DNA from: Pantoea cypripedii
Lineage (GTDB): Bacteria > Pseudomonadota > Gammaproteobacteria > Enterobacterales > Enterobacteriaceae
NCBI RefSeq assembly: GCF_002095535.1
Contig: NZ_MLJI01000001.1
Coordinates: 1,477,832-1,541,831, forward strand
Direction: 5' to 3'
Length of the DNA stretch: 64,000 nucleotides
Below the pieces are notes generated by a model that saw only the letters and a list, made by a program, of their open reading frames with translations, had not been told where the DNA came from and searched no databases. Within the stretch, counting starts at the first letter, position 1. Each line of letters starts with the position of its first letter. Positions 1-10,551 of the stretch are shown piece by piece. The position numbers and the translations under genes are program-made.

Positions 1-2772
1 ATTGAACAACTGAGCGCCAGCGTCGCCGATGCCGGTGAACGCCGCATGCTGATGCGTCAGGAGCTGGAGCAACTGCGTGAGCGTATCACCGCGTTGACCG
101 CGCGCGCGCCGCACTGGCTAGCTGCGCAGGAGATCCTGACTCAGCTCAGCGAACAAACCGGCCAGCAGCTGACCAGCAGCCAGCAAATCACCGAATTTAT
201 GCAGCAACTGCTGGAGCGTGAGCGTGAAACCACCGTCGAACGTGATGAAGTGGCGGCGCGTAAGCGTGAAATCGAGAAGCAAATCGAACGCTTAAGCCAG
301 CCTGGCGGTGCGGAAGATGCGCGTCTGACCCAGCTGGCCGAGCGTTTTGGCGGCGTGTTGCTGTCAGAAATTTATGATGATGTGACGCTGGACGATGCGC
401 CTTACTTCTCGGCGCTGTATGGTCCGTCACGTCATGCCATCGTGGTACCAGATTTGTCGCTGGTACGCGAGCTGCTGAATGGTCTGGAAGATTGCCCGGA
501 AGATCTCTATCTGATCGAAGGGGACCCGCAGTCATTTGATGACAGCGTATTCGGCGTTGATGAGCTGGAAAACGCGGTGGTGGTGAAGGTGGCGGAACGT
601 CAGTGGCGCTATTCCCGCTTCCCGAAAGTGCCGTTATTTGGTCGCGCCGCGCGTGAAAACCAGCTGGAGTTGCTGAATAACGAACGCGACCAGCTGGCGG
701 AACGCTATGCCACGCTGTCGTTTGATGTACAGAAAACCCAGCGTCTGCACCAATCTTTCAGCCGCTTTATCGGCAGCCATCTGGCGGTGGCGTTTGATGA
801 AGACCCGGAAGCGCTGATTCGCCAGCTCAATAGCCGTCGTGGTGAACTGGAACGCGCGCTGAGTCAGCATGAAAACGACAACCAGCAGCAACGTATGCAG
901 TACGAGCAGGCGCGCGAGGGCGTGGCCCAGCTGAATCGCCTGTTGCCGCGCGTTACGCTGTTGCTGGACGATACGCTGGCCGACCGCTGCGAAGAGATCC
1001 GTGAGCGCGTTGATGAAGCCCAGGAGGCCGCACGTTTCCTGCATCAGCACGGCAATAAACTGGCGAAGCTGGAACCGCTGGTGGCGGTGTTGCAGAGCGA
1101 TCCGCAGCAGCACGATCAGCTGGAGCGCGACTATCAGCAAGCGCAGCAGTTGCAGCGCGAAACGCGCCAGCAGGCATTTGCGCTGACCGAAGTGGTGCAG
1201 CGTCGTGCTCACTTCAGTTATGTCGATTCAGCGGGCATGCTGACCGGCAACAGCGACCTGAACGAGAAATTGCGTCAGCGTCTTGAGCAGGCGGAAGGCG
1301 AACGCAGCCGCGCCCGTGAACGTCTGCGCGAGCATCAGACGCAGCTGACGCAGTACTCTCAAGTGCTGGCATCACTGAAAAGCTCTTATGACGCCAAGCG
1401 CGACATGCTGAAAGAGTTGCAGCAGGAGATGCAGGACATCGGTGTTCATGCGGATGCCAGCGCGGAAGAACGCGCCCGCGCCCGTCGCGATGAACTCTAT
1501 ACCGCGCTGAGCCATAACCGTGCGCGCCGCAATCAGCTGGAAAAACAGCTGACGTTCTGCGAAGCCGAAATGGACAGCCTGCAGAAGAAACTGCGTAAGC
1601 TGGAGCGCGATTATCATCAGATGCGCGAGCAGGTGGTGAGTGCTAAATCGGGCTGGTGTACCGTGCTACGTCTGGTGAAAGAGAATGGCGTCGAGCGTCG
1701 TCTGCATCGTCGTGAACTGGCCTACCTGAGTGGCGATGAGCTGCGTTCTATGTCGGATAAAGCGTTGGGTGCGCTGCGTCTGGCGGTGGCGGATAACGAA
1801 CACCTGCGCGATGTGTTGCGCATGTCGGAAGACCCCAAACGCCCGGAGCGTAAAATTCAGTTCTTTATTGCAGTGTATCAGCATCTGCGCGAGCGTATTC
1901 GTCAGGACATCATTCGTACCGATGATCCGGTGGAAGCCATCGAGCAGATGGAGATTGAGCTGAATCGTCTGACGGAAGAACTGATGGCGCGTGAGCAGAC
2001 GCTGGCGATCAGTTCGCGCAGCGTCTCCAATATCATCCGTAAAACCATTCAGCGTGAGCAGAACCGTATTCGTCAGCTGAACCAGGGATTACAGGCGGTC
2101 AGCTTTGGTCAGGTACGCAGCGTGCGTCTTAACGTTAACGTGCGCGAGACCCATTCCATGCTGCTGGATACGCTGTCGGAAGAACACGAACAGCATCAGG
2201 ATCTGTTTAACAGCAATCGTCTGACCTTCTCGGAAGCGCTGGCGAAGCTGTACCAGCGTCTGAATCCGCAGATCGATATGGGCCAGCGCACGCCGCAAAC
2301 CATCGGTGAAGAGCTGCTCGACTACCGCAACTATCTGGAGATGGAAGTTGAGGTTAACCGTGGCTCCGATGGCTGGTTACGTGCGGAAAGTGGCGCGCTT
2401 TCTACCGGTGAAGCCATCGGTACCGGGATGTCGATTCTGGTGATGGTGGTGCAGAGCTGGGAAGAGGAATCACGCCGTCTGCGCGGTAAAGATATCTCGC
2501 CGTGTCGTCTGCTGTTCCTTGATGAAGCGGCACGTCTCGATGCACGTTCCATCGCCACCCTGTTTGAACTGTGTGAGCGTCTGGAGATGCAGCTGGTGAT
2601 AGCTGCGCCGGAAAACATCAGCCCGGAAAAAGGGACCACCTATAAACTGGTGCGTAAGGTGTTCAACAACACCGAACACGTCCATGTGGTGGGCCTGCGC
2701 GGTTTCTCAGCTGACCCGGCACCGGTAAAACGCGAGAACAGTGATATCGACCTGGAAACAGAAAATTCATAG
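1..2772 (+). CDS. mukB: MukB chromosome condensin, C-terminal part (5' end outside window)
   Basis: MukB is the SMC-like ATPase of the MukBEF condensin, which compacts and segregates the chromosome. Only about 923 C-terminal residues lie in the window; the frame is open from base 1, and the full E. coli protein has about 1486. The visible part holds hinge-proximal sequence, long Gln/Glu/Arg-rich coiled coils, and the C-terminal ATPase head. The head shows the ABC signature LSTGE at nt 2398-2412 and the Walker B segment [10 protein letters not shown], with its Asp-Glu pair at nt 2521-2526. A strong terminator follows directly. The mukF-mukE genes that normally precede it would be upstream of the window. 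Identification is very secure. Confidence 0.97.
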   Translation: MEQLSASVADAGERRMLMRQELEQLRERITALTARAPHWLAAQEILTQLSEQTGQQLTSSQQITEFMQQLLERERETTVERDEVAARKREIEKQIERLSQPGGAEDARLTQLAERFGGVLLSEIYDDVTLDDAPYFSALYGPSRHAIVVPDLSLVRELLNGLEDCPEDLYLIEGDPQSFDDSVFGVDELENAVVVKVAERQWRYSRFPKVPLFGRAARENQLELLNNERDQLAERYATLSFDVQKTQRLHQSFSRFIGSHLAVAFDEDPEALIRQLNSRRGELERALSQHENDNQQQRMQYEQAREGVAQLNRLLPRVTLLLDDTLADRCEEIRERVDEAQEAARFLHQHGNKLAKLEPLVAVLQSDPQQHDQLERDYQQAQQLQRETRQQAFALTEVVQRRAHFSYVDSAGMLTGNSDLNEKLRQRLEQAEGERSRARERLREHQTQLTQYSQVLASLKSSYDAKRDMLKELQQEMQDIGVHADASAEERARARRDELYTALSHNRARRNQLEKQLTFCEAEMDSLQKKLRKLERDYHQMREQVVSAKSGWCTVLRLVKENGVERRLHRRELAYLSGDELRSMSDKALGALRLAVADNEHLRDVLRMSEDPKRPERKIQFFIAVYQHLRERIRQDIIRTDDPVEAIEQMEIELNRLTEELMAREQTLAISSRSVSNIIRKTIQREQNRIRQLNQGLQAVSFGQVRSVRLNVNVRETHSMLLDTLSEEHEQHQDLFNSNRLTFSEALAKLYQRLNPQIDMGQRTPQTIGEELLDYRNYLEMEVEVNRGSDGWLRAESGALSTGEAIGTGMSILVMVVQSWEEESRRLRGKDISPCRLLFLDEAARLDARSIATLFELCERLEMQLVIAAPENISPEKGTTYKLVRKVFNNTEHVHVVGLRGFSADPAPVKRENSDIDLETENS

Positions 2773-2812
2773 CGCTGAATCTGGTTAAAATTCATCGCTA
2801 CGGTTAATGTGT

Positions 2813-2848
2813 AAACGGCATTTGCAGCCTGATGCAAATGCCGTTTTT
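2813..2848 (+). terminator. Rho-independent terminator of mukB
   Basis: Perfect 14-bp stem (arms 2813-2826 and 2833-2846) with a 6-nt loop, running into a short T tract. It lies 40 bp after the mukB stop and separates mukB from ldtD. Confidence 0.85.
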
Positions 2849-2928
2849 ATTTGTATACTCAAAAATATGGTTAAGGTAGTACACAGCATAAGCGAGTCGG
2901 CTGTGTCTTAGGCGAGAAGGGGGCAGGG

Positions 2929-4737
2929 ATGTTGCTGAATAATAAAAGCAGATTCAATCGTGCTGCAATAGCACTCAGTTTGTCACTGGTATTGTCGCCA
3001 TTGGCTGTTAGCCATGCGGCGATTATCGCGGCGCTGCCTGGCACAACGCATCACACCATGACCGTTGCGGCCAGTCAGCATCAGATTCAGCAGGCTTTCA
3101 GCCCCAGCGAACAACCGTTCTATCTGCCTGGCCTGGCGGGCATTTATGCGGCGCGTAACATGGCGCCGCTGTGGCAGGATCGGGCTGCGGTGCAGGCGTT
3201 CCAGCAGCAGCTGGCGGAAGTGGCACTTTCCGGCGTGCAACCGCAGTTTACCCGCTGGGTGGGGCTGTTAACCAACCCGGAAATCAAAGGGATGGCGCGT
3301 GATATCGTGTTAAGCGATGCCATGCTGGGCTATCTGCAATTTGTCTCGAATGTCCCCACCCAGGGTGAGACCTGGTTGTACAGCAACGTGCCTTACAAAA
3401 TGGCTATGCCGACGGTAGCGGTGATTAATCAATGGCAGAACGCGGTGAACGGCGGTGGCAGCCGTAGCTTTGTGACGTCGCTGGAGCCACAGCATCCGCA
3501 ATACCGGCCGATGCATGCTGCGCTGAAAACCCTGCTGACTGACAATCGCCCGTGGCCACAACTGCGCGACAGCGGCACGTTGCGCCCCGGCCAGATCAGC
3601 AATGATATCCCCGCGCTGCGCGAAATTTTACAACGCACCGGCATGCTGACCGGCCATAGCGCGACGCCAACGCCAGCAGACGATGCGGTGCCTACCGCGC
3701 CGGTGCCGGTGAGCCAGAGTGAGCAGCCCGTCGCTGTCAGCCCTTCGGCCACCAGCGTTAATGATTTGCCCGCCCAGGCACCGCAACCGCTGGGCAATGT
3801 GGCCGCCAACCCAGACCAGTCAACCAACAATGTTTATGATGCGGCGCTGGTGGATGGCGTAAAACGTTTCCAGCACTGGCAGGGACTGGCTGACGATGGG
3901 GCGATTGGCCCACGTACCCGTGAATGGCTGAATGTGTCGCCGCAAATGCGTGCTGCGCTGCTGGCGCTGAATATCCAGCGTTTACGCCTGCTGCCGGATG
4001 ACATGCATAACGGCATCATGGTGAATATCCCCAACTATTCTCTGACCTACTACAACAACGGTGCCACCATCCTGTCATCACGGGTGATTGTCGGCCGTCC
4101 CGATCGCAAAACCCCGCTGATGCGCAGCGCCCTGAATAATGTGGTGCTGAATCCACCGTGGAATGTGCCAACCTCACTGGTGCGTCAGGACATTGTGCCG
4201 AAGGTCAAACAGGATCCGAGCTATCTTTACAAGCATGGCTTTATCTTGCTGTCCGGCTGGAGTGAGGATGCTGAGGTGATCGATCCGTCGATGATCGACT
4301 GGAGAATGGTATCGGCTGCCAGCTTCCCGTATCGCATACGGCAGTCCCCAGGGGCGATGAATTCGCTGGGTCGCTACAAATTCAATATGCCCAGTTCAGA
4401 TGCGATTTATCTGCACGATACGCCCAACCATAACCTGTTCCAGCGTGATATCCGCGCCCTCAGTTCCGGCTGTGTTCGCGTGAATAAGGCATCGGAGCTG
4501 GCTGATTTGTTGTTGCAGGACGCGGGCTGGAATGACAGTCGCATCTCCGACACCCTGAAGGAGGGCAACACGCGATATGTGCCGATTCGCCACCGGATCC
4601 CGGTTAACCTGTACTATCTGACGGCCTGGGTGGCGGATGATGGTCAACCACAGTATCGTACAGATATTTACAATTATGATAATCCAGCGCGTTCTGGCAG
4701 TCAGGTATTGGTGAAAGCCGGACAGTTGCTGCTCTAG
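2929..4737 (+). CDS. ldtD: L,D-transpeptidase LdtD (YcbB)
   Basis: LdtD makes 3-3 (mDap-mDap) cross-links in peptidoglycan in the periplasm and can bypass penicillin-sensitive D,D-transpeptidases. The 602-residue protein starts with a signal peptide (basic start, hydrophobic run to about residue 31). It then has the LdtD N-terminal scaffold, a peptidoglycan-binding-like repeat (about 303-335) and a YkuD catalytic domain. The active-site motif SSGCVRV puts the nucleophile at Cys515, with His in the upstream HDTPN segment. A Pro/Ala/Ser-rich linker (about 245-302) precedes the PG-binding region. E. coli LdtD has 615 residues. The start is supported by a GGGGGCAGGG purine run just upstream. mepK, another murein gene, follows. 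Confidence 0.95.
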   Translation: MLLNNKSRFNRAAIALSLSLVLSPLAVSHAAIIAALPGTTHHTMTVAASQHQIQQAFSPSEQPFYLPGLAGIYAARNMAPLWQDRAAVQAFQQQLAEVALSGVQPQFTRWVGLLTNPEIKGMARDIVLSDAMLGYLQFVSNVPTQGETWLYSNVPYKMAMPTVAVINQWQNAVNGGGSRSFVTSLEPQHPQYRPMHAALKTLLTDNRPWPQLRDSGTLRPGQISNDIPALREILQRTGMLTGHSATPTPADDAVPTAPVPVSQSEQPVAVSPSATSVNDLPAQAPQPLGNVAANPDQSTNNVYDAALVDGVKRFQHWQGLADDGAIGPRTREWLNVSPQMRAALLALNIQRLRLLPDDMHNGIMVNIPNYSLTYYNNGATILSSRVIVGRPDRKTPLMRSALNNVVLNPPWNVPTSLVRQDIVPKVKQDPSYLYKHGFILLSGWSEDAEVIDPSMIDWRMVSAASFPYRIRQSPGAMNSLGRYKFNMPSSDAIYLHDTPNHNLFQRDIRALSSGCVRVNKASELADLLLQDAGWNDSRISDTLKEGNTRYVPIRHRIPVNLYYLTAWVADDGQPQYRTDIYNYDNPARSGSQVLVKAGQLLL

Positions 4738-4774
4738 TGATTGATTTATCGATACTCCCCGCTATTTAAAAATT

Positions 4775-4816
4775 CCAAAACCAGTTCCGAATAAGTGATG
4801 TCGGGCTGGTTTTGGC
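4775..4816 (+). terminator. Hairpin downstream of ldtD
   Basis: Inverted repeat with 10-bp outer arms (4775-4784 and 4805-4814) and further partial pairing inside, about 40 bp after the ldtD stop. The T-rich part belongs to the stem and the following sequence is only moderately T-rich, so it is a probable, not certain, terminator. Confidence 0.55.
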
Positions 4817-4925
4817 CTTTCCGTTCCCGACCACGGGTTGACTGAGTGTATGGCTGCGGTTAATGTTCGGCCTTGTGTGCTTTTTACACATTTTTTATCG
4901 CATTAATCTCAGGTAAACCCGCTAA

Positions 4926-5477
4926 ATGGCTAATTTTGATTCTCAGCGTCGTAAATTGCTCCTGATCGGAGGGGCCGCCGCAGGCCTGTCACTGCTGCCT
5001 GGCTCAGCACTGGCCTCGCTTTCCACCTCCCGTCCGCGAATTCTGACGCTCAATAACCTTCACACCGGTGAAAGCCTTAAAACAGAGTTTTTTAACGGCA
5101 AGAGTTATGACAAGGATGAGTTAGCTCGCTTAAATCACTTTTTCCGTGACTACCGTGCCAATCAGATGAGAAAGATTGACCCGCATCTGTTTGACCAGAT
5201 TTATCGCCTGCAGGCGTTGCTGGGAACGCGTAAACCGATTCAGCTGGTGTCGGGTTACCGCACCATCGCCACCAACAATATGCTGCGCGAATCCGGTCCG
5301 GGTGTGGCGAAACACAGTTATCACACCAAAGGCCAGGCGATGGATTTTCATATTGAAGGCATTGCCCTGAACAATGTTCGCAAAGCGGCGTTATCTCTGC
5401 GTGCAGGTGGTGTAGGATATTACCCGCGCAGCAACTTTGTTCACATTGACACTGGTCCGATAAGGCACTGGTCCTGA
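4926..5477 (+). CDS. mepK: Murein DD-endopeptidase MepK (YcbK), Tat-exported
   Basis: MepK is a zinc-dependent endopeptidase that cleaves peptidoglycan cross-links, including the 3-3 links made by LdtD, in the periplasm. The 183-residue protein has a twin-arginine-type leader (RRKLLL at residues 8-13, then a hydrophobic stretch ending near Ala30). It carries a peptidase M15/DUF882 fold with likely zinc ligands His133 and Asp140 in the SYHTKGQAMDFH motif and His173 in FVHIDTGP. Length matches E. coli YcbK. It lies 188 bp after ldtD in the same direction. The start was chosen by alignment with the E. coli N-terminus; the Shine-Dalgarno sequence is weak and distant. Confidence 0.93.
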   Translation: MANFDSQRRKLLLIGGAAAGLSLLPGSALASLSTSRPRILTLNNLHTGESLKTEFFNGKSYDKDELARLNHFFRDYRANQMRKIDPHLFDQIYRLQALLGTRKPIQLVSGYRTIATNNMLRESGPGVAKHSYHTKGQAMDFHIEGIALNNVRKAALSLRAGGVGYYPRSNFVHIDTGPIRHWS

Positions 5478-5513
5478 TACCGGCAGCGCTGCGTGTGTCG
5501 GTCATGGAGCGCT

Positions 5514-6143
5514 ATGAACTACCTCATTATTCCGGTCACGGCATTTTCCCAGAACTGTTCAGTTATCTGGGGGGATGATACCCAGCAGGCCGCGTTGGTG
5601 GACCCAGGTGGCGATGCTGCCACCATCATCGCGGTGCTGGCTGAGCGTGGCATTACCCCGCAACAAATTCTGCTGACGCATGGACACCTCGACCATGTTG
5701 GCGCGGCGGCTGAGCTGGCGGCGCATTTTCAGGTACCGATTATCGGACCACAGTTACGCGATAAATACTGGCTGGATGGATTGCCGGTGCAGAGCCAGAT
5801 GTTTGGTCTGCCGGAATGTGCGCCTCTGACGCCTGATCGCTGGCTGGAAGAGGGGGAAACGGTGCAGGTCGGTGAAGTGACGCTGGAAGTGCTGCATTGC
5901 CCTGGTCATACGCCGGGCCATATCGTATTTTTCGACCGCGCTGGTCGTCTGCTGATCTCCGGGGATGTGATCTTTAACGGTGGCGTTGGACGGACTGATT
6001 TTCCCCAGGGAAGCCATAGCGATTTGATCGCGGCGATTAAAACCAAACTGCTGCCGCTGGGCGATGATGTGACCTTCGTACCGGGGCATGGACCGATTTC
6101 CACGCTGGGCCGCGAACGTATCAGTAATCCGTTTCTGCAATAA
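5514..6143 (+). CDS. gloC: Glyoxalase II-type hydrolase GloC (YcbL)
   Basis: GloC is a metallo-beta-lactamase-fold hydrolase that cleaves S-lactoylglutathione in methylglyoxal detoxification. The 209-residue protein shows the metal-binding motif THGHLDH (residues 55-61), a later CPGHTPGH segment with another metal-binding His, and GDVIF with the bridging Asp. A GTG 21 nt upstream is in frame, but the ATG at 5514 has a GGAGC ribosome site at good spacing and matches the start [13 protein letters not shown] of E. coli YcbL. The methylglyoxal synthase gene mgsA is also in this window (43.8 kb), though not linked to it. Confidence 0.93.
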   Translation: MNYLIIPVTAFSQNCSVIWGDDTQQAALVDPGGDAATIIAVLAERGITPQQILLTHGHLDHVGAAAELAAHFQVPIIGPQLRDKYWLDGLPVQSQMFGLPECAPLTPDRWLEEGETVQVGEVTLEVLHCPGHTPGHIVFFDRAGRLLISGDVIFNGGVGRTDFPQGSHSDLIAAIKTKLLPLGDDVTFVPGHGPISTLGRERISNPFLQ

Positions 6144-6156
6144 AACTGCATGCACA

Positions 6157-6223
6157 AACCGTAGCGGCGTGATTTATCACGCGTCTTTTTCGCAATGCGC
6201 GATAAATCGCGCCGCTACGGGTT
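6157..6223. repeat. REP-like palindromic element, copy 1
   Basis: Long imperfect inverted repeat. The arms read CCGTAGCGGCGTGATTTATC (6159-6178) and its near complement at 6197-6223, separated by a short T-rich loop. It sits between the convergent gloC and aspC genes. A second copy, with almost the same arms, lies at 14632-14694 between pepN and ssuB. It can fold into one hairpin and could serve as a bidirectional terminator or attenuator. Confidence 0.85.
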
Positions 6224-6228
6224 AATCC

Positions 6229-7419
6229 TTACAACACTGCGACAATCGCTTCGCACAACGCCGACATATTGTCTGGCGTCATCCCGGCAACGTTAACGCG
6301 ACCGGAATTCACCGCATACACGCCGAACTCTTCACGCAGACGCACCACCTGATCTTTTGTCAGGCCGCTGAACGAGAACATGCCGTTCTGTTTGATGATA
6401 AAGCTGAAATCCTGCTGCGCGCCGCTCGCAGCCAGTGTGTTGACGAACAGCTGACGCATGCGCTGAATACGCTGGCGCATATCGGTCAGCTCCTGCTGCC
6501 AGATGGTACGCAGGGCATCGTTACTGAGGATGGTCGCCACAATGGCCGCGCCGTGGGCGGGCGGGTTGGAGTAGTTGGCGCGAATGCTGTATTTCACCTG
6601 GCTGAACGCGGTTTTTGCCACATCGCTGTTGGCGGCCACCAGTGTCAGCGCACCAACGCGCTCATTGTACAGACCAAAGTTTTTCGAGTAAGAGCTGGCA
6701 ACAATCAGCTCCTGATGCGAAGCAGCAAAAATGCGTAAGCCTTCTGCGTCTTCATCCAGACCACGGGCAAAGCCCTGGTAGGCGAAGTCAAACAACGGCA
6801 GCCAGCCGTTAGCCTGAGACAACGCAGCCAGTTGCTGCCATTGTTCTGCTGTTGGATCGATACCGGTCGGGTTGTGGCAGCAGCCGTGGAACAGCACCAC
6901 ATCACCTGCTTTGGCTTCACGCAGTGACGCGACCATGCCGTCAAAATCCAGCGTATGGTTGGCCGCATCGTAATACTGGTAATCACAGACTTCCAGACCC
7001 GCCGCGTTAAACACATTTTTGTGGTTCGGCCAGCTTGGATTGCTCACCCACACACGCTTCACATTGGTCTGATTCGCGAGGAAATCGGCAGCTACGCGCA
7101 ACGCACCCGTACCACCCGGTGTTTGAGCGGTGCAGGCTCGCCCGGCGGTCACCAGCGTGCTCTCTTTGCCAAACAGCAGTTCCTGGGTACAACGCGCGAA
7201 ATCAGCCAGGCCATCAATGCTGAGGTAATTTTTGGTGGTTTCGTTTTCCAGCAAATATTGCTCAGCTTTTTTAACACTGGTGAGTACCGGGGTTTTACCG
7301 GTTTCATCTTTATAAACACCAATGCCAAGGTTGATTTTATTCGGGCGGTCGTCGGCACGAAACAGGTCGGCCAGACCAAGGATAGGATCGGCGGGTGCGG
7401 CAGAGATCGATTCAAACAT
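6229..7419 (-). CDS. aspC: Aspartate aminotransferase
   Basis: AspC transfers the amino group between aspartate and 2-oxoglutarate, and also works on aromatic keto acids; it is cytosolic and PLP-dependent. The protein has 396 residues, the same as E. coli AspC. The Schiff-base lysine lies in [15 protein letters not shown] near residue 246. The N-terminus [16 protein letters not shown] and the C-terminal Arg in [10 protein letters not shown] are typical of class I aminotransferases. It is transcribed alone, convergent with gloC, with the palindromic repeat at its 3' end and ompF about 200 bp upstream. Confidence 0.97.
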   Translation of the reverse strand: MFESISAAPADPILGLADLFRADDRPNKINLGIGVYKDETGKTPVLTSVKKAEQYLLENETTKNYLSIDGLADFARCTQELLFGKESTLVTAGRACTAQTPGGTGALRVAADFLANQTNVKRVWVSNPSWPNHKNVFNAAGLEVCDYQYYDAANHTLDFDGMVASLREAKAGDVVLFHGCCHNPTGIDPTAEQWQQLAALSQANGWLPLFDFAYQGFARGLDEDAEGLRIFAASHQELIVASSYSKNFGLYNERVGALTLVAANSDVAKTAFSQVKYSIRANYSNPPAHGAAIVATILSNDALRTIWQQELTDMRQRIQRMRQLFVNTLAASGAQQDFSFIIKQNGMFSFSGLTKDQVVRLREEFGVYAVNSGRVNVAGMTPDNMSALCEAIVAVL

Positions 7420-7563
7420 GAGTGAGGTCCAGTTGCGTGAACTTTAGCAAAATGAGCTATCAGGTTAACTTTAGATGGCACGCTTGCCAACCGCTGAGAC
7501 GAAAAAGAAATAATACAGCTGAAGGGATTAATGCTGCTTATTTTGAAGCGGATCACTGAAATG

Positions 7564-7592
7564 CAAAACGGAGCCATAAGGCTCCGTTTTTA
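7564..7592 (-). terminator. Terminator of ompF
   Basis: Inverted repeat AAACGGAGCC / GGCTCCGTTT (7565-7574 and 7579-7588) with a 4-nt loop, about 30 bp past the ompF stop on the minus strand. T/A runs flank it on both strands. Confidence 0.85.
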
Positions 7593-7619
7593 AGGTATTA
7601 CGCGGTGCTAATCGGCAGA

Positions 7620-8699
7620 TTAGAACTGGTAAACCAGACCAACCGCTACGATATCGTCGGTGTTCAGACCCAGCGGGTTGTCGTCGTCCAGCAGGTTGAT
7701 TTTGTAGTCAACATAGGTAGACATGTTTTTGTTGAAGTAGTAGGTTGCGCCCACATCAACATATTTGTACAGGTCAGCATCGCCGATATTCTCGATGTCT
7801 TTGCCTTTGGACTGAACATAGGCCAGAGACGGACGCAGACCGAAGTCGAATTGGTACTGAGCTACGAACTCGATAACCTGAGATTTGTTAGCAAAACCAT
7901 CTGCGCCATTGCTGTCGCTGATGTAGGTCGCATTGCGGGTTTCGCTGTACATTGCTGCCAGGTAAACGTTGTTCGCGTCATATTTCAGAGCAGTTGCCCA
8001 CTGCTGAGCTTTGTCACCACGGCCATAAGTGGCAGTGTTCTGTGCGTTGGTACGATCGCTGGAACCATAAGCACCTACGATACCCACACCGATCGGAGAG
8101 GTATAGGAAACTGAAGTACCCCAGCCATCGCCATTAGCACGACGGATGTCGTCAGTACGATCGTTTTTACCCTGGTACTGCAGAGCAAAGTTCAGGCCAT
8201 CAACCAGACCGAAGAAGTTGGTGTTACGGTAGGTTGCCAGACCGGTAGAACGGCCAGCCAGGAAGTTATCAGAGTAACCGGAGTCACCACCGAATTCCGG
8301 CAGCATGTCGGTCCAGCCGATTGCGTCATAAACAACGCCATAGTTACGACCGTAGTCGAAAGAACCTGCGTCAGCGAATTTCAGACCAGCAAAGCCCAGA
8401 CGGGTTTTGTTGCCAGTTTGCGCGTCAGCGGTGCCTTCAGAGTTGTTAGCCTGGATGTTGTATTCCCACTGGCCGTAACCGGTCAGCTGGTCGGTGATCT
8501 GAGTTTCACCTTTGAAGCCGAAGCGCACGTAAGACTGGTCGCCATCGTTGCCTGAGTCGTCAGAGAAGTAATGCAGACCATCAACTTTACCGTACAGGTC
8601 TAATTTGTTGCCATCTTTGTTGTAGATTTCTGCTGCGTTTGCTGCACTTGCAGCTAACAGAGCAGGGATAACCACTGCAAGAATGTTGCGCTTCATCAT
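7620..8699 (-). CDS. ompF: Outer-membrane porin OmpF
   Basis: OmpF is a trimeric general porin of the outer membrane that lets small hydrophilic solutes pass. The 359-residue precursor begins MMKRNILAV and has a signal peptide ending ANA; the mature start [16 protein letters not shown] is as in E. coli OmpF. It ends with the terminal Phe needed for barrel assembly. The porin loop 3 region carries the usual PEFGGDS motif. The start has the conserved GAGGGTAATAAA leader found before E. coli ompF. The position between aspC and asnS agrees with ompF rather than ompC. An OmpR-like box lies upstream. Confidence 0.95.
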   Translation of the reverse strand: MMKRNILAVVIPALLAASAANAAEIYNKDGNKLDLYGKVDGLHYFSDDSGNDGDQSYVRFGFKGETQITDQLTGYGQWEYNIQANNSEGTADAQTGNKTRLGFAGLKFADAGSFDYGRNYGVVYDAIGWTDMLPEFGGDSGYSDNFLAGRSTGLATYRNTNFFGLVDGLNFALQYQGKNDRTDDIRRANGDGWGTSVSYTSPIGVGIVGAYGSSDRTNAQNTATYGRGDKAQQWATALKYDANNVYLAAMYSETRNATYISDSNGADGFANKSQVIEFVAQYQFDFGLRPSLAYVQSKGKDIENIGDADLYKYVDVGATYYFNKNMSTYVDYKINLLDDDNPLGLNTDDIVAVGLVYQF

Positions 8700-8870
8700 T
8701 TTTTATTACCCTCATTGGAGTTATTTGGACACCTGCCACTGCCGTCAAGAAACCTTTACGGGAACCTTGAAAGAAGTTTGGTGTCTCCTGTGTCTGAACG
8801 CATCTTTCCATTCCGGGGTTGGTAATTCTACCCCGAAAATGCTACTAATCTCGCAATTAAGTATCAAAAA

Positions 8871-8897
8871 GAAAATATGTATTACAAAATGTAAAAT
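8871..8897 (-). promoter_or_regulatory. Probable OmpR binding box upstream of ompF
   Basis: On the minus strand this reads TTTTACATTTTGTAATACAT, close to the E. coli ompF F1 box (TTTTAC..TTGGTTACATAT). It lies about 175 bp before the ompF start, which suits activation by OmpR-phosphate given the long ompF leader. The site is assigned by resemblance to the known box. Confidence 0.6.
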
Positions 8898-8933
8898 ATC
8901 GGGAACTTTGTGAGAGAACTCTAAATTTACAAA

Positions 8934-8963
8934 AATAAAAAAGGCCGGCTAAGCCGACCTCGT
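8934..8963 (-). terminator. Terminator of asnS
   Basis: On the minus strand the hairpin GGTCGGC-TTA-GCCGGCC (one G-U pair) is followed by a long T-rich run. It lies some 35 bp past the asnS stop. Confidence 0.8.
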
Positions 8964-8998
8964 TATATATATGAATTACTTATAATTAATCGCGGATT

Positions 8999-10399
8999 TT
9001 AGAAATTGGCGTTGCGCGGAGTACGTGGGAAGGGGATAACATCCCTTACATTTTGTACGCCGGTGACATAGGCGATTAATCGTTCGAAACCTAAACCGAA
9101 ACCGGAGTGCGGCACGGTGCCGTAACGACGTAAGTCACGGTACCACCAGTAATCTTCTTTGTTCAGACCCATCTCAGCGAGGCGGGCATCCAGCACATCC
9201 AGACGTTCTTCACGCTGTGAACCACCGATGATTTCACCAATGCCAGGCGCCAGCACATCCATCGCCGCAACGGTTTTGCCATCTTCGTTCATACGCATAT
9301 AGAAGGCCTTGATATCTTTCGGATAGTTTTTCACCACCACCGGTGCCTTGAAGTGCTGCTCGGCAAGATAACGTTCGTGTTCTGACGACAAATCCACGCC
9401 CCAGGCGACCGGATTTTCGAAGCTCTGGCCGCTTTTCAGCAGAATCTCGATGGCATCGGTGTAGTCCACCTGCGCGAAATCTGCATTAACAAAACGTTCC
9501 AGGCGCGAAATCGCATCTTTGTCTACGCGCTCGGCAAAGAACGCCAGATCGTCGGCACGCTCTTCCAGCACCGCTTTAAACACATACTTCAGCATGGCTT
9601 CAGCCAGCGCTGCAGCATCATCCAGGGTGGCAAATGCCACTTCCGGCTCCAGCATCCAGAACTCGGCCAGATGGCGGCTGGTGTTGGAGTTTTCGGCACG
9701 GAAGGTTGGGCCAAAGGTGTAGACCTTCGACAGCGCACAGGCGTAGGTTTCACCGTTGAGCTGGCCGGATACCGTCAGGAAGGCTTCTTTACCGAAGAAG
9801 TCTTTATCGAAGTCAATTTTGCCCTGCGGATCGCGCGGCAGGTTTTCCAAATCCAGCGTCGAAACGCGGAACATTTCGCCAGCACCTTCGGTATCGGACG
9901 CAGTGATCAGTGGCGTGGAAACCCAGAAGTAACCATTCTCATGGAAAAAGCGATGCAGTGCCTGGGCCAGGGTATGGCGGACACGCGCGACTGCGCCAAT
10001 CAGGTTAGTGCGCGGACGCAAGTGCGCCACTTCACGCAGGTACTCGATGCTGTGGCGTTTTGCCGCCATCGGGTAGGTGTCCGGATCGTCAACCCAGCCA
10101 ACCACTTCCACGTTGGTGGCCTGCAATTCAAACGCCTGGCCTTCACCCGGTGATTCCACCACTTTGCCGGTAATAATGACCGAGCAACCGGTGGTGAGAC
10201 GCAGCACTTCGTCCTGATAATTATTCAGAGAATTATTGACGACAGCCTGAACGGGATTAAAGCAGGAACCGTCATAAACGGCGATAAAGGAAAGACCGGC
10301 TTTGGAATCTCTTCGGGTACGCACCCAACCACGTACGGTGACTTCACTGTCAACCGCGACACGGCCGTGTAGTACATCCGCTACAGGCACTACGCTCAT
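8999..10399 (-). CDS. asnS: Asparaginyl-tRNA synthetase
   Basis: AsnS charges tRNA-Asn with asparagine in the cytosol. It is a class IIb synthetase. The protein has 466 residues, identical in length to E. coli AsnS. An N-terminal OB-fold anticodon-binding domain (about residues 15-100) precedes the catalytic domain. Motif 2 lies in [21 protein letters not shown], and motif 3 in [13 protein letters not shown] near the C-terminus. The start has a GAGAG ribosome site 6 nt upstream. It sits between ompF and pncB as in E. coli. Confidence 0.97.
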   Translation of the reverse strand: MSVVPVADVLHGRVAVDSEVTVRGWVRTRRDSKAGLSFIAVYDGSCFNPVQAVVNNSLNNYQDEVLRLTTGCSVIITGKVVESPGEGQAFELQATNVEVVGWVDDPDTYPMAAKRHSIEYLREVAHLRPRTNLIGAVARVRHTLAQALHRFFHENGYFWVSTPLITASDTEGAGEMFRVSTLDLENLPRDPQGKIDFDKDFFGKEAFLTVSGQLNGETYACALSKVYTFGPTFRAENSNTSRHLAEFWMLEPEVAFATLDDAAALAEAMLKYVFKAVLEERADDLAFFAERVDKDAISRLERFVNADFAQVDYTDAIEILLKSGQSFENPVAWGVDLSSEHERYLAEQHFKAPVVVKNYPKDIKAFYMRMNEDGKTVAAMDVLAPGIGEIIGGSQREERLDVLDARLAEMGLNKEDYWWYRDLRRYGTVPHSGFGLGFERLIAYVTGVQNVRDVIPFPRTPRNANF

Positions 10400-10518
10400 A
10401 AATTTCTCTCTTTATATAGATGAAGTAATGTAATCCCCCATTTGGGGTTTTGCTATGTTACTTGCGAGCCATCAGGAAACAAGCAAAATTGCCGGGTCAG
10501 GGGGAGATTTGTTGCAGA

Positions 10519-10544
10519 ACAGCAGGGTGCGGGCACCCTGCTGT
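10519..10544 (-). terminator. Hairpin at the 3' end of pncB
   Basis: Perfect 12-bp stem (10519-10530 and 10533-10544) with a 2-nt loop, 8 bp past the pncB stop. The sequence after it on the minus strand is only mildly T-rich, so it may be a terminator or an mRNA 3'-end stabiliser. Confidence 0.6.
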
Positions 10545-10551
10545 AGAAAGG

